DNA of 64,000 nt. Origin: Paracoccaceae bacterium (GTDB lineage Bacteria; Pseudomonadota; Alphaproteobacteria; Rhodobacterales; Rhodobacteraceae). Below are positions 52,828 to 61,311 of the stretch, in pieces (position 1 is the first letter of the stretch; each line of letters opens with the position of its first letter). The stretch is from the NCBI GenBank assembly GCA_024742695.1, contig JANSXY010000016.1:1-64000 (forward strand), given 5' to 3'. The notes under the pieces are model-generated. The model was given only the letters and a program-made list of their open reading frames with translations, did not search any database and was not told the origin of the DNA. Position numbers and translations under genes: made by a program.

Positions 52828-53490
52828 TCAGCGCGCCGGCTGCCAACCGGCGGCGCGAGCCTCCGCCTCGGTGCAGAACCAGCGCTCGCCGCGGTCGGTG
52901 TCGATCCGGGTGTCGGCATGGCCGCGCCCGCCCGGCAGGTGGTAGAGCTTGCGTCCCGAGCCCGAGATGTTGCCCTTGATCGCGCAGCCGTTCGGCCCGG
53001 TGTCGGGCCCCGCCTGCGCGGCGCTTTCGGCGCGGCGATGATCCTCCGGCCGCTCGAACCCGCCGCCCCAGAGGCCAAGGCCGTCGCGCGCGGCGGCGCG
53101 CTGGTCGGCGACGTAGCGGGTGCTGTAGCGGGTATAGGCGACGGCGGCGCCCTGCGCGACCATCGCGCGTCCGATATCGGCCCCGTTCACCGTGCAGATC
53201 GCCACCAGCCTGCCATAGGCGTCGCGGTCCTGCACCGCGCAGACCACCCGCTGCCCCGCGACCAGCCGGACAAGCCGGTCGCGCGCCCAGGTGCCGCAGG
53301 GCCAGTCGCGCCCAGAGGCATCGGCGCAGTCCTGGTCAAGCTCGGGCGCGTCGATCCCGAAAAGCCGGATCCTGTCGCCGCCGATCCTGAGCGAATCGCC
53401 ATCGGACACGCGGGCGCGGCCGGCGAGGGTGTCGGCGGCGGCGGGCAGGGACAGACAGGCGAGAAAGGCGCAAACCAATAGCCGGACCAT
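52828..53490 (-). CDS. Thermonuclease-like protein with C-terminal exported-nuclease extension
   Basis: A 220-residue exported protein with a Sec signal (LLVCAFLACLSLPAAADT) and a staphylococcal nuclease domain: VSDGDSLRIGGDRIRLFGIDAPELDQDC, WARDRLVRLV and DRDAYGRLVAICTV carry the Arg/Glu/Arg-type catalytic and calcium sites. The last 60 residues, with CAIKGNIS and ERWFCTEAEARAAGW, resemble a small Cys-containing module often fused to such nucleases. It probably degrades nucleic acids in the periplasm or outside. No toxin-immunity pair is nearby. Confidence 0.75.
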   Translation of the reverse strand: MVRLLVCAFLACLSLPAAADTLAGRARVSDGDSLRIGGDRIRLFGIDAPELDQDCADASGRDWPCGTWARDRLVRLVAGQRVVCAVQDRDAYGRLVAICTVNGADIGRAMVAQGAAVAYTRYSTRYVADQRAAARDGLGLWGGGFERPEDHRRAESAAQAGPDTGPNGCAIKGNISGSGRKLYHLPGGRGHADTRIDTDRGERWFCTEAEARAAGWQPAR

Positions 53491-53544
53491 GGGCCGATCT
53501 GGCCCGGTGCGTCGGCCCGCCTCAACGTGGCCTTTTCGGCAGGT

Positions 53545-55191
53545 TCAGCGCTGCGCCTCGCGCCAGCGCGGGTTGATCCACGGCTCGTCGTTCGCCGGTG
53601 GCAGCGGCGCGCGGCCGAGTATGTGATCCGCGGCCTTCTCGCCGACCATGATCGAGGGCGCGTTGAGATTGCCGTTGGTGATCCGCGGAAAGATCGAACT
53701 GTCGGCGACCCGCAGCGCCTCGACCCCGATCACCCGGCATTCGGGATCGACCACCGCCATCGGGTCGTCCGCGCGGCCCATCCTCGCGGTGCCGCAGGGA
53801 TGGTAGGCGCTTTCGGCATGGTCGCGGATGAAGGCGTCGATCTCGTCGTCGGACTGCACCGCCGCGCCCGGCTGGATCTCGTGCTTCACGAAGGGTTCGA
53901 ATGCCGCTTGCGCGAAGATCTCGCGCGTCAGCCGGATGCAGGTGCGGAAATCGACCCAGTCCTGTTCCGTCGACATGTAGTTGAAGCGGATCACCGGATG
54001 CGCCTGGGGATCGGCGGAGCGCAGCCGCACCGTCCCGCGCGACGGCGAGCGCATCGGCCCGACATGGGCCTGGAACCCGTGCCCCTCGGCCGCCGCCTTG
54101 CCGTCGTAGCGCACCGCGATCGGCAGGAAGTGGTACTGGATGTCGGGATAGTCGACGCCGGCGCGCGACCGGATGAAGGCGCAGCTTTCGAACTGGTTCG
54201 AGGCGCCAAGCCCCTTGCGGGTGAACAGCCACTGCGCCCCGATCGCCGCCTTGCCCGGAAGGTTCCAGTACTTGTAGAGCGTGATCGGCTGACGGCTGGC
54301 GTATTGCACGTAGACTTCCAGGTGATCCTGCAGGTTGCTGCCGACGCCGAGCCGATCGGCCAGCGCGGCGATGCCGTGCTCGGCCAGATGCGCCGCCGGC
54401 CCGATCCCCGACAGCATCAGCAGTTTCGGCGTGTTGAGCGCCGAGGCGGCGAGGATCACCTCGCGCCCGGCCCCGACCACCTCGATCCCGCCGCGCGTGG
54501 CGATCTCGACCCCGGTCGCGCGGCCGTTCTCGATCACCACCTTGCGGGCGAGGCCGCGCACCAGCGTGCAGCGCCCGGTGGCCTCGGCCGGGCGCAGGTA
54601 GGCCTTGGCAGCCGACCAGCGTTCGCCCTTGTGGATCGTCGATTCGAACGGGCCGAAGCCTTCCTGCTTCTCGCCGTTGTAATCCTCTGTCACCTCGTAG
54701 CCCGCCTGCCGTCCGGCCTCGACGAAGGCGTGAAACAGCGGGTTGGTGCGCGGCCCGCGACCCACATGCATCGGCCCGTCGGTGCCGCGCCAGCCGGGCT
54801 GGCCGCCGTGGGAGCATTCCATCCGGCGGTAGTAGGGCAGCACATCGGCATAGGCCCAGCCGGCGGCGCCCGACTCGGCCCAGTGATCGAAGTCGCGGGC
54901 ATGGCCGCGCACATAAACCATCCCGTTGATCGAGGAAGAGCCGCCGATCACCTTGCCGCGCGGGGTGACAAGGACGCGGCCGCCCAGATGCGGCTCGGGT
55001 TCCGTCTTCATGCCCCAGTCGTAGCGCGCCATGTTCATCGGGTAGCTCAGCGCGGCGGGCATCTGGATGAACGGCCCGGCGTCCGATCCGCCGTATTCCA
55101 CCACGATCACGCTGCGCCCGGCCTCGGCCAGCCGCCAGGCCATGGCACAACCGGCGGATCCGGCACCGACGATGACGTAATCGGCCTGCAT
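53545..55191 (-). CDS. betA: Choline dehydrogenase (GMC oxidoreductase)
   Basis: A 548-residue FAD enzyme. The N-terminal dinucleotide fold is [26 protein letters not shown] signatures are [26 protein letters not shown] and [16 protein letters not shown], and the active-site His is in [11 protein letters not shown] near the end. It oxidises choline to betaine aldehyde and often on to glycine betaine, at the membrane. The ATG at 55189-55191 is preferred over an in-frame extension of 15 codons. It is seven bases after betI in one operon, facing the choline uptake genes. No betB is present, so the aldehyde step must be done by this enzyme or a gene elsewhere. Confidence 0.92.
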   Translation of the reverse strand: MQADYVIVGAGSAGCAMAWRLAEAGRSVIVVEYGGSDAGPFIQMPAALSYPMNMARYDWGMKTEPEPHLGGRVLVTPRGKVIGGSSSINGMVYVRGHARDFDHWAESGAAGWAYADVLPYYRRMECSHGGQPGWRGTDGPMHVGRGPRTNPLFHAFVEAGRQAGYEVTEDYNGEKQEGFGPFESTIHKGERWSAAKAYLRPAEATGRCTLVRGLARKVVIENGRATGVEIATRGGIEVVGAGREVILAASALNTPKLLMLSGIGPAAHLAEHGIAALADRLGVGSNLQDHLEVYVQYASRQPITLYKYWNLPGKAAIGAQWLFTRKGLGASNQFESCAFIRSRAGVDYPDIQYHFLPIAVRYDGKAAAEGHGFQAHVGPMRSPSRGTVRLRSADPQAHPVIRFNYMSTEQDWVDFRTCIRLTREIFAQAAFEPFVKHEIQPGAAVQSDDEIDAFIRDHAESAYHPCGTARMGRADDPMAVVDPECRVIGVEALRVADSSIFPRITNGNLNAPSIMVGEKAADHILGRAPLPPANDEPWINPRWREAQR

Positions 55192-55198
55192 CGCCGCC

Positions 55199-55792
55199 CT
55201 ACCCGTTCGCGGACGCCCGGCCCGCAAGCTCGGCATCGACGAAATCGAGCACCACCTGCGCCGCCGCCGCCCCGTCCGGCGCGCCGCCGCCCAGCGCCTC
55301 GCGGATGTAGACCCCGTCGATCAGCGCGCCCAGCGCGTCGGCCAGCGCACCGGCCCGCGCGCCGACCGTCGGGCGCAGGGCATGCACCAGGTTCGACCGC
55401 AGCCGGCGCTGGTAGATCGACAGAAGCCGCCGCGCCTCGGGCACGGTCTGGGCCAGCACGTAGAAGTTCAGCCAGGCGCCGATCACCTCGCGGCGGAAAC
55501 TGCCGGGGGCGAAACTGGCCCGCACGACCGCATGCAACCGGCCGCGCGGCCCTTCGGCGGCGACCAGCGCGCCGCGCACCTCGGCCCCGTAGAGCGTGAG
55601 AACATGGCGCATGGCGGCGAGGAAGATCTGCTCCTTGGATCCGAAATAGTGATGCGCCAGCGCCGAGGACATGCCGGCGCGGCGCGCGATCTGCGCCACC
55701 GTCACGTCAAGCGAGCCGGCGCGCCCGATCTCGTCGATCGTGGCGCTGACCAGCGCGGCCTTGCGGATCGGCTCCATTCCCAGTTTCGGCAT
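55199..55792 (-). CDS. betI: BetI-type TetR regulator of choline genes
   Basis: A 197-residue TetR-family repressor: the helix-turn-helix near the N terminus reads [30 protein letters not shown], followed by a ligand domain with [13 protein letters not shown]. BetI relieves repression of choline genes when choline is present. It is the first gene of the betIA operon, and a 14-base palindrome lies 45-60 bases upstream, with a second one in front of choX. A short or internal start is not suggested. Confidence 0.88.
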   Translation of the reverse strand: MPKLGMEPIRKAALVSATIDEIGRAGSLDVTVAQIARRAGMSSALAHHYFGSKEQIFLAAMRHVLTLYGAEVRGALVAAEGPRGRLHAVVRASFAPGSFRREVIGAWLNFYVLAQTVPEARRLLSIYQRRLRSNLVHALRPTVGARAGALADALGALIDGVYIREALGGGAPDGAAAAQVVLDFVDAELAGRASANG

Positions 55793-55837
55793 CCTGCTGC
55801 CCTGTTCTCGGCCCCGTCTCAGCGCTACAGGCGGGTA

Positions 55838-55851
55838 ATTGACTCGTCAAT
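55838..55851. promoter_or_regulatory. BetI operator in front of betI
   Basis: ATTGAC-TC-GTCAAT, perfect six-base arms, 46-59 bases upstream of the betI start. Its right flank, TCAACAAA, is shared with the second site in front of choX, which makes a common regulator very likely. Confidence 0.8.
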
Positions 55852-55967
55852 CAACAAACGACAGCGGCTGGCGGCTATTCCCAAGGCAACGGATCGGCTA
55901 GTCTTGCCAACACGGCGGGGGCCGACTGTCGCCCAGAAATGCCTTGCCAGCCCGGCCACGCGTTTTT

Positions 55968-55981
55968 ATTGATTCGTCAAT
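55968..55981. promoter_or_regulatory. BetI operator in front of choX
   Basis: ATTGAT-TC-GTCAAT with one mismatch to the betI site, followed by the same CAACAAA flank, 21 bases before the choX start. Together with the first site it ties choline import and oxidation to one repressor. Confidence 0.8.
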
Positions 55982-56002
55982 CAACAAAACAGGGAGCCTG
56001 CA

Positions 56003-56938
56003 ATGACCATCAAACCCGCCTTCGCCGCGCTGGCCGCGGCGACCGTCCTCGCCGGCCCGGCGCTCGCCGCCGGCCATGGCGACTGCGGCACCGTCGTGTT
56101 CTCCGACGTCGGCTGGACCGACATCACCGCGACCACCGCCGCCACGACCGTGGTGCTCGAGGCGCTGGGCTACGAGACCGAAACCAAGGTCCTGTCGGTG
56201 CCGGTGACCTACACCGCGCTGGCCGAGGGCGACGTCGACGTCTTCCTGGGCAACTGGATGCCGACGATGGAGGCCGACATCGCCCCCTACCGCGAGGCCG
56301 GCACGGTCGAGACGGTGGCGATGAACCTGACCGGCGCGAAGTACACGCTGGCCACCAATGCCGCGGGCGCGGCGCTGGGGATCGCCGATTTCGCCGATAT
56401 CGCGACCCATCGCAACGCGCTGGAAGGCAAGATCTACGGGATCGAGCCGGGCAACGACGGCAACCGGCTGATCCTCGACATGATCGCCGGCAACGCCTTC
56501 GGGCTGGACGGCTTCGAGGTCGTCGAAAGCTCCGAACAGGGGATGCTGGCCGCCGTGGCGCGGGCCGATGACGACGAGCCGATCGTGTTCCTCGGCTGGG
56601 AACCGCACCCGATGAACGCCAATTTCGAGATGACCTACCTGACCGGCGGCGACGACTGGTTCGGCCCGAACTTCGGCGGCGCCGAGGTGTTCACCAACAC
56701 CCGCGCGGGCTACGTGGCCGAGTGCGCCAATACCGGCAAGCTCTTGCAGAACCTTACCTTCTCGCTGGCCATGGAAAACGAGATCATGGGCGCGATCCTG
56801 AACGACGGCGAGGATCCGGCCGACGCCGCCAAGGCGTGGCTTGCCGCCAACCCCGCCACCTGGGAGGCATGGCTCGACGGCGTGACGACGATGGACGGCG
56901 GCGACGCCAAGGCCGCCGTCGCCGCGGCGCTGCAGTAA
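56003..56938 (+). CDS. choX: Choline ABC transporter substrate-binding protein
   Basis: A 311-residue OpuAC/ProX-type binding protein with a Sec signal (FAALAAATVLAGPALAAG). The choline-binding region is suggested by DVGWTDITATTAATTVVLEALGYETETKVLSVPVTYTALAEGDVDVFLGNWMPTM with aromatic and acidic residues, and later GWEPHPMNANFEMTYL. A GGGAG-type ribosome site precedes the ATG at 56003. It is the first gene of choXWV and lies behind a BetI-type operator, divergent from betI. Confidence 0.93.
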   Translation: MTIKPAFAALAAATVLAGPALAAGHGDCGTVVFSDVGWTDITATTAATTVVLEALGYETETKVLSVPVTYTALAEGDVDVFLGNWMPTMEADIAPYREAGTVETVAMNLTGAKYTLATNAAGAALGIADFADIATHRNALEGKIYGIEPGNDGNRLILDMIAGNAFGLDGFEVVESSEQGMLAAVARADDDEPIVFLGWEPHPMNANFEMTYLTGGDDWFGPNFGGAEVFTNTRAGYVAECANTGKLLQNLTFSLAMENEIMGAILNDGEDPADAAKAWLAANPATWEAWLDGVTTMDGGDAKAAVAAALQ

Positions 56939-56989
56939 GGCTGGCGGCGCCCCGGACCCGGTCCGGGGCGCTGACCCGACAAGCGGCGC

Positions 56990-57823
56990 ATGGACGGATT
57001 CGATATCCCGAAGATCCCGGTCGGCAAGACCGCGAAACAGTCCTTCGACTGGCTCAACGACAATGCCGAACCGGTCTTCGACGCGATGTCGGACGCGATG
57101 GAGGCGCTGATCGACGCGATCCTGTGGGTTCTGCAAACGCCGCACCCGCTGATCGTTGTCGCCGCCTTCGTCGCTCTGACCTACGCCCTGCAACGCAACT
57201 GGAAGACCGCGCTGCTGGTCTTCGCCGGCTTCCTGTTCATCCTCAACCAGGACTACTGGGAGGAGACGACGGAAAGCCTGACGCTGGTGCTGTCGTCCTG
57301 CGTGCTGTGCATGGCCGTCGGCGTGCCGATCGGCATCGCCGCGGCGCACCGGCCGCGGCTTTTCTCGGCGATGCGCCCGGTGCTCGACCTGATGCAGACG
57401 CTGCCAACCTTCGTCTACCTGATCCCCGCGATCGTGTTCTTCGGCATCGGCATGGTCCCGGGGCTGATCGCGACGGTGATCTTCGTGTTGCCCGCGCCGA
57501 TCCGGCTGACGCACCTGGGCATCTCCTCGACCCCCTCGGCGCTGCTCGAGGCGGCCACGGCCTTCGGGGCCACGCCGCGGCAGGTGCTGTGGAAGGTCGA
57601 ACTGCCCTGGGCGCTGCCGCAGATCATGGCCGGGCTGAACCAGACGATCATGCTGTCGCTGTCGATGGTGGTGATCGCCGCGCTGGTCGGCGCCAACGGG
57701 CTGGGCGTGCCTGTGGTGCGCGCGCTCAACTCGGTCAACACCGCGCTGGGCTTCGAATCGGGTTTCATCATCGTCGTGGTGGCAATCCTGCTGGACCGGA
57801 TGCTCAGGATGGAGCGGAAATGA
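56990..57823 (+). CDS. choW: Choline ABC transporter permease
   Basis: A 277-residue inner-membrane permease with the ABC EAA-type motif (LEAATAFGATPRQVLWKVELPWALPQIMAGL) and the N-terminal tail usual for this group. About six helices; RPVLDLMQTLPTFVYLIPAIVFFGIGMVPG is the family's long central stretch. Coupled to choV by an ATGA overlap (57820-57823). It imports choline with ChoX and ChoV. Confidence 0.92.
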   Translation: MDGFDIPKIPVGKTAKQSFDWLNDNAEPVFDAMSDAMEALIDAILWVLQTPHPLIVVAAFVALTYALQRNWKTALLVFAGFLFILNQDYWEETTESLTLVLSSCVLCMAVGVPIGIAAAHRPRLFSAMRPVLDLMQTLPTFVYLIPAIVFFGIGMVPGLIATVIFVLPAPIRLTHLGISSTPSALLEAATAFGATPRQVLWKVELPWALPQIMAGLNQTIMLSLSMVVIAALVGANGLGVPVVRALNSVNTALGFESGFIIVVVAILLDRMLRMERK

Positions 57824-58863
57824 CAGCGGCGGTGGAATTCGATCGCGTCTCGATCGTCTTCGGCGACCGGCCGCAGGCCGCCCTGCCGCTGATGGACGCC
57901 GGCCAGAGCCGCGGCGAGGTGCAGGAGGCGACGGGCCAGGTGCTGGGCGTGCACGACTGTTCGCTCAGCGTCGAGAAGGGCGAGATCCTGGTGCTGATGG
58001 GCCTGTCGGGATCCGGCAAGTCGACGCTGTTGCGGGCGGTCAACGCGCTCAACCCGGTGATCCGGGGCGAGGTGCGGATCGACGATGGCGCGGGCATGGT
58101 TTCGGTCACCCATGCCGACAAGGCGCAGCTGCGCCGGCTGCGGCTGACGCGGGTGGCAATGGTGTTCCAGCAATTCGGCCTGCTGCCCTGGCGGTCGGTA
58201 CGCGAGAATGTCGGGCTGGGCCTGGAACTGGCGGGCATGGGGCCGGCGGACCGCCGCGCGCGGGTCGACGACCAGCTGGCCCTTGTTGGCCTTTCGGACT
58301 GGGCCGAGCGCAAGGTCGGCGAATTGTCGGGCGGGATGCAGCAGCGCGTCGGACTGGCCCGCGCCTTCGCCACCGACGCGCCGATCCTGCTGATGGACGA
58401 GCCGTTCTCGGCCCTCGATCCGCTGATCCGCACCCGGTTGCAGGACGAGTTGCTGGATCTGCAGGACAAGCTGCGGCGCACGATCATCTTCGTCAGCCAC
58501 GACCTCGACGAGGCGTTCAAGATCGGCAACCGGATCGCACTGATGGAAGGCGGGCGGATCGTGCAATGCGGCACCGCGCGCGAGATCATCGCGCGGCCGG
58601 CGTCGGACTACGTGGCGGATTTCGTGGCCCACATGAACCCGCTGGGCGTGCTGACTGCCCGCGACGTGATGGAGCCGGCCGGCCGCGACCTCGCGGAGCA
58701 GGGCGCGGCCGCCGCGCCGGCCTTCGATGTGGATGCACCGGTGCTCGCCGTGATGGAAGCCCTGAGGGCGCAGGAGGCGGTCCTGGTCACCGAGGCCGGC
58801 GTGGCGGTGGGCCGGGTGACGCGGGCCGGGGTGCTCGGGCATCTCGTCAACCCGCGCGGCTGA
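57820..58863 (+). CDS. choV: Choline ABC transporter ATP-binding protein
   Basis: A 347-residue ATPase: Walker A GLSGSGKSTLLRAVN, signature LSGGMQQRVGLARAF and Walker B ILLMDEPFSALDPLIRTRL. A short regulatory domain with CBS-like sequence ends it (DVMEPAGRDLAEQGAAAAPAF and the GRVTRAGVL-type strand). The start overlaps the choW stop. The ATPase drives choline uptake; an N-terminal extension of about 30 residues before the Walker A region is normal for the group. Confidence 0.92.
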   Translation: MTAAVEFDRVSIVFGDRPQAALPLMDAGQSRGEVQEATGQVLGVHDCSLSVEKGEILVLMGLSGSGKSTLLRAVNALNPVIRGEVRIDDGAGMVSVTHADKAQLRRLRLTRVAMVFQQFGLLPWRSVRENVGLGLELAGMGPADRRARVDDQLALVGLSDWAERKVGELSGGMQQRVGLARAFATDAPILLMDEPFSALDPLIRTRLQDELLDLQDKLRRTIIFVSHDLDEAFKIGNRIALMEGGRIVQCGTAREIIARPASDYVADFVAHMNPLGVLTARDVMEPAGRDLAEQGAAAAPAFDVDAPVLAVMEALRAQEAVLVTEAGVAVGRVTRAGVLGHLVNPRG

Positions 58864-58882
58864 GCGGCCGGAACCGGCCGCC

Positions 58883-59791
58883 CTAGCCCTTCGTCGCGCC
58901 CACCGGCGGCGTGACCTGCGCGCGCCGCAGCACCGCCTCGCGCCAGGTGATATAGCTGATCGCGGCGATGATCATCGCGCCGCCAAGGATCACGAAGGGA
59001 TCGACCGCCTCGCCGAAGACCAGCGCGCCCAGAAGCGTGGCCCACACGAGTTGCAGGAAGGTCACCGGCTGGGTCACGGTCAGCGGCGCCTCGGAAAACG
59101 CGCGCGTCATGCAGTAGTGGCCCAGTGTGGCGAACACCGCCACCAGCGCCAGCGCGACCAGTTGTTCCACAGTCACCGGCACCCAGACGGCGGCGGCGAA
59201 GGGCGCCAGCCCGATCGTCACCGTCAGCGACATCATCGCCACCACCGCCCCGGCGCTGACCCGTTCCGACAGCCGCTTGGCGACGAGGTAGGAGATGCCG
59301 AAACACACGGCGGCACCCAGTTGCGAGACATGGCCGATCTCGATGTCCCGCACCCCGGGCCGCAGCACGACAAGCGCGCCCAGAAGCGCCACGCCCACCG
59401 CCGCGATCCGCCGCGCGGCCAGCTTCTCGCCGAAGACCAGCGCCGCGCCCAGCGTCACCACGACCGGGTTGAGATAGCCGATCGCCGTGACCTCGGCCAC
59501 CGGGATCCGGGCCATCGCGAAGAACCAGAAGGTGACGGCGGCGGTGTGCAGCGCGCCACGCAGCGCGAACAGCGGCCACGTGCCCTCCGGCAGGCCGGCC
59601 CGCAGCACCGCGACCAGGGTCGGCGCAAGGAAGGCCAGCCCGAAGGCGAAGCGGATGAAGGCGCTTTGCGCGGCGGGCAGATCGGTGCCCAGCCAGCGCA
59701 CGATCCCGGTCACCGCGACGAAACTGAGGCCCGATCCGAGCATCCACAGGATGCCGAGCGTCGGGCGCTGCACGGTGGTGGGGGCGGTCAT
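58883..59791 (-). CDS. EamA/DMT family transporter
   Basis: A 302-residue membrane protein with ten helices in two EamA repeats (about residues 10-140 and 150-285), e.g. ALHTAAVTFWFFAMARIPVAEVTAIGYLNPVVVTLGAALVFGEKL and QPVTFLQLVWATLLGALVFGEAVDPFVILGGAMIIAA. Such carriers export amino acids or metabolites. Faces away from choV with no linked regulator. The substrate cannot be read from the sequence. Confidence 0.85.
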   Translation of the reverse strand: MTAPTTVQRPTLGILWMLGSGLSFVAVTGIVRWLGTDLPAAQSAFIRFAFGLAFLAPTLVAVLRAGLPEGTWPLFALRGALHTAAVTFWFFAMARIPVAEVTAIGYLNPVVVTLGAALVFGEKLAARRIAAVGVALLGALVVLRPGVRDIEIGHVSQLGAAVCFGISYLVAKRLSERVSAGAVVAMMSLTVTIGLAPFAAAVWVPVTVEQLVALALVAVFATLGHYCMTRAFSEAPLTVTQPVTFLQLVWATLLGALVFGEAVDPFVILGGAMIIAAISYITWREAVLRRAQVTPPVGATKG

Positions 59792-59833
59792 GCCGCGGAG
59801 AAGACCCGATCACGCCGACCGGCGCAAGCCGGA

Positions 59834-60448
59834 TCAGAGCGCCCCGAAGGCCAGCGAGGCCGCGATCGTCCACAACAGGCAGCCGACGAGGGCATCCAGC
59901 ACCCGCCAGGCCGCGGGCCGCGCGAAGGCCGGCGCCAGAAGCCGCGCGCCGTAGCCCAGCGCGAAGAAGAACACCAGCGAGGCCAGCGCCGCGCCGGTGC
60001 CGAAGACCCATTTCGCCGCGCCGAACTGCGCCGCGATCCCGCCGACCAGAACCACGGTGTCGAGCCAGACATGCGGATTGAGCCAGGTCAGCGCAAGACA
60101 GGTCGCCAGCACCGGCCACAGACGCACCGCACCCTGCCCGGTCGGCGTCAGCGCCGCGCCGCCGATCCAGGCGGCGCGAAACGCGCGCGCGCCGTAGACG
60201 GTAAGAAACGCCACCCCGCCCCAGCGCAGCGCCGGCAGAAGCCAGGGCGCCGCCGCGGTCGCCGCGCCGATGCCCCCGACCCCGCCGAGGATCAGCACCG
60301 CGTCGGACAGCGCGCAGGTCGCACAGACGGCGAAGACATGCTCGCGCCGGATGCCCTGGCGCAGCACGAAGGCATTCTGTGCCCCGATGGCGAGGATCAG
60401 GCCGAAGCCGGTGGTAAAGCCCTGGAGAAGGACGGCGAACGCGCTCAG
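59834..60448 (-). CDS. LysE/ArgO family exporter, probable CTG start
   Basis: A 204-residue membrane protein with six helices; [30 protein letters not shown] and [19 protein letters not shown] mark the LysE/ArgO amino-acid exporters. The conserved first helix ([22 protein letters not shown]) begins in frame with CTG at 60446-60448, which overlaps the yebC stop (CTGA); the next normal start, GTG at 60365-60367, would delete that helix. No ATG, GTG or TTG lies between. The gene is therefore likely translated by reinitiation from yebC at CTG. It probably exports basic amino acids or related compounds. Confidence 0.72.
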   Translation of the reverse strand: MSAFAVLLQGFTTGFGLILAIGAQNAFVLRQGIRREHVFAVCATCALSDAVLILGGVGGIGAATAAAPWLLPALRWGGVAFLTVYGARAFRAAWIGGAALTPTGQGAVRLWPVLATCLALTWLNPHVWLDTVVLVGGIAAQFGAAKWVFGTGAALASLVFFFALGYGARLLAPAFARPAAWRVLDALVGCLLWTIAASLAFGAL

Positions 60449-61185
60449 AGTTGCGCCGCCACGTCTTCGGGGATGTCGAAATTCGCCGTCACGGTCTGAA
60501 CGTCGTCATCCTCTTCCAGCGTGTCGATCAGCTTCATCAGCTTCTGCGCAGTTTCCAGATCGACCTCGGTCATCGTCTGCGGCTTCCAGATCAGCTTGGA
60601 TTCGGCGCTTTCGCCCAGATCCTTTTCCAGCGCCTCGGACACGTCCGACAGTTCCTCGACCGCGCAATAGATCATGTGGCCGTCGTCATCGCTTTCGACA
60701 TCGGCGGCCCCGGCCTCCAGCGCGGCCATCATCACCGTGTCGGCATCGCCCGCCTCGGGCGGATAGCTGATCGCCCCCAGCCGGTCGAACATGAAGCTGA
60801 CCGATCCGGTCTCGCCAAGGTTGCCGCCGTTCTTGGTGAAGTAGCTGCGCACGTTCGAGGCGGTCCGGTTGCGGTTGTCCGTCATCGTCTCGACGATCAC
60901 GGCGATGCCGTTCGGGCCGTAACCCTCGTAGCGGATTTCCTCGTAATCCTCGCCGTCGCCGGCCTGGGATTTCTTGATCGCGCGCTCGATCACGTCCTTG
61001 GGCATGGACTGCGCCTTGGCGGCCTTCACCGCAAGGCGCAGGCGCGGGTTCTTCTCCGGGTCCGGGTCGCCCATCTTCGCCGCGACGGTGATTTCCTTCG
61101 ACAGCTTGGAAAACATCTTCGAGCGCAGCTTGTCCTGCCGTCCCTTGCGATGCTGGATGTTCGCCCATTTCGAATGGCCGGCCAT
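60445..61185 (-). CDS. yebC: YebC/PmpR family transcriptional regulator
   Basis: A 246-residue YebC family protein: [38 protein letters not shown] at the N terminus, [67 protein letters not shown] and a closing [17 protein letters not shown]. The family is now known to include both DNA-binding regulators and ribosome-stalling rescue factors; which applies here is unclear. It ends in an overlap with the LysE-type gene, so both are in one transcript. Confidence 0.95.
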   Translation of the reverse strand: MAGHSKWANIQHRKGRQDKLRSKMFSKLSKEITVAAKMGDPDPEKNPRLRLAVKAAKAQSMPKDVIERAIKKSQAGDGEDYEEIRYEGYGPNGIAVIVETMTDNRNRTASNVRSYFTKNGGNLGETGSVSFMFDRLGAISYPPEAGDADTVMMAALEAGAADVESDDDGHMIYCAVEELSDVSEALEKDLGESAESKLIWKPQTMTEVDLETAQKLMKLIDTLEEDDDVQTVTANFDIPEDVAAQL

Positions 61186-61311
61186 GTCGTCCCCGTTCTC
61201 TGCCCGCGATGCGAGGGCCTCTATAAGTCAGGCGCGCGGGCCGGGGCAAGGGGCGGGCGGCCCCGTGGGGCGGGGATTGCCCCGGCGCGCGGCTCCGCGC
61301 AGACTGGTGCC

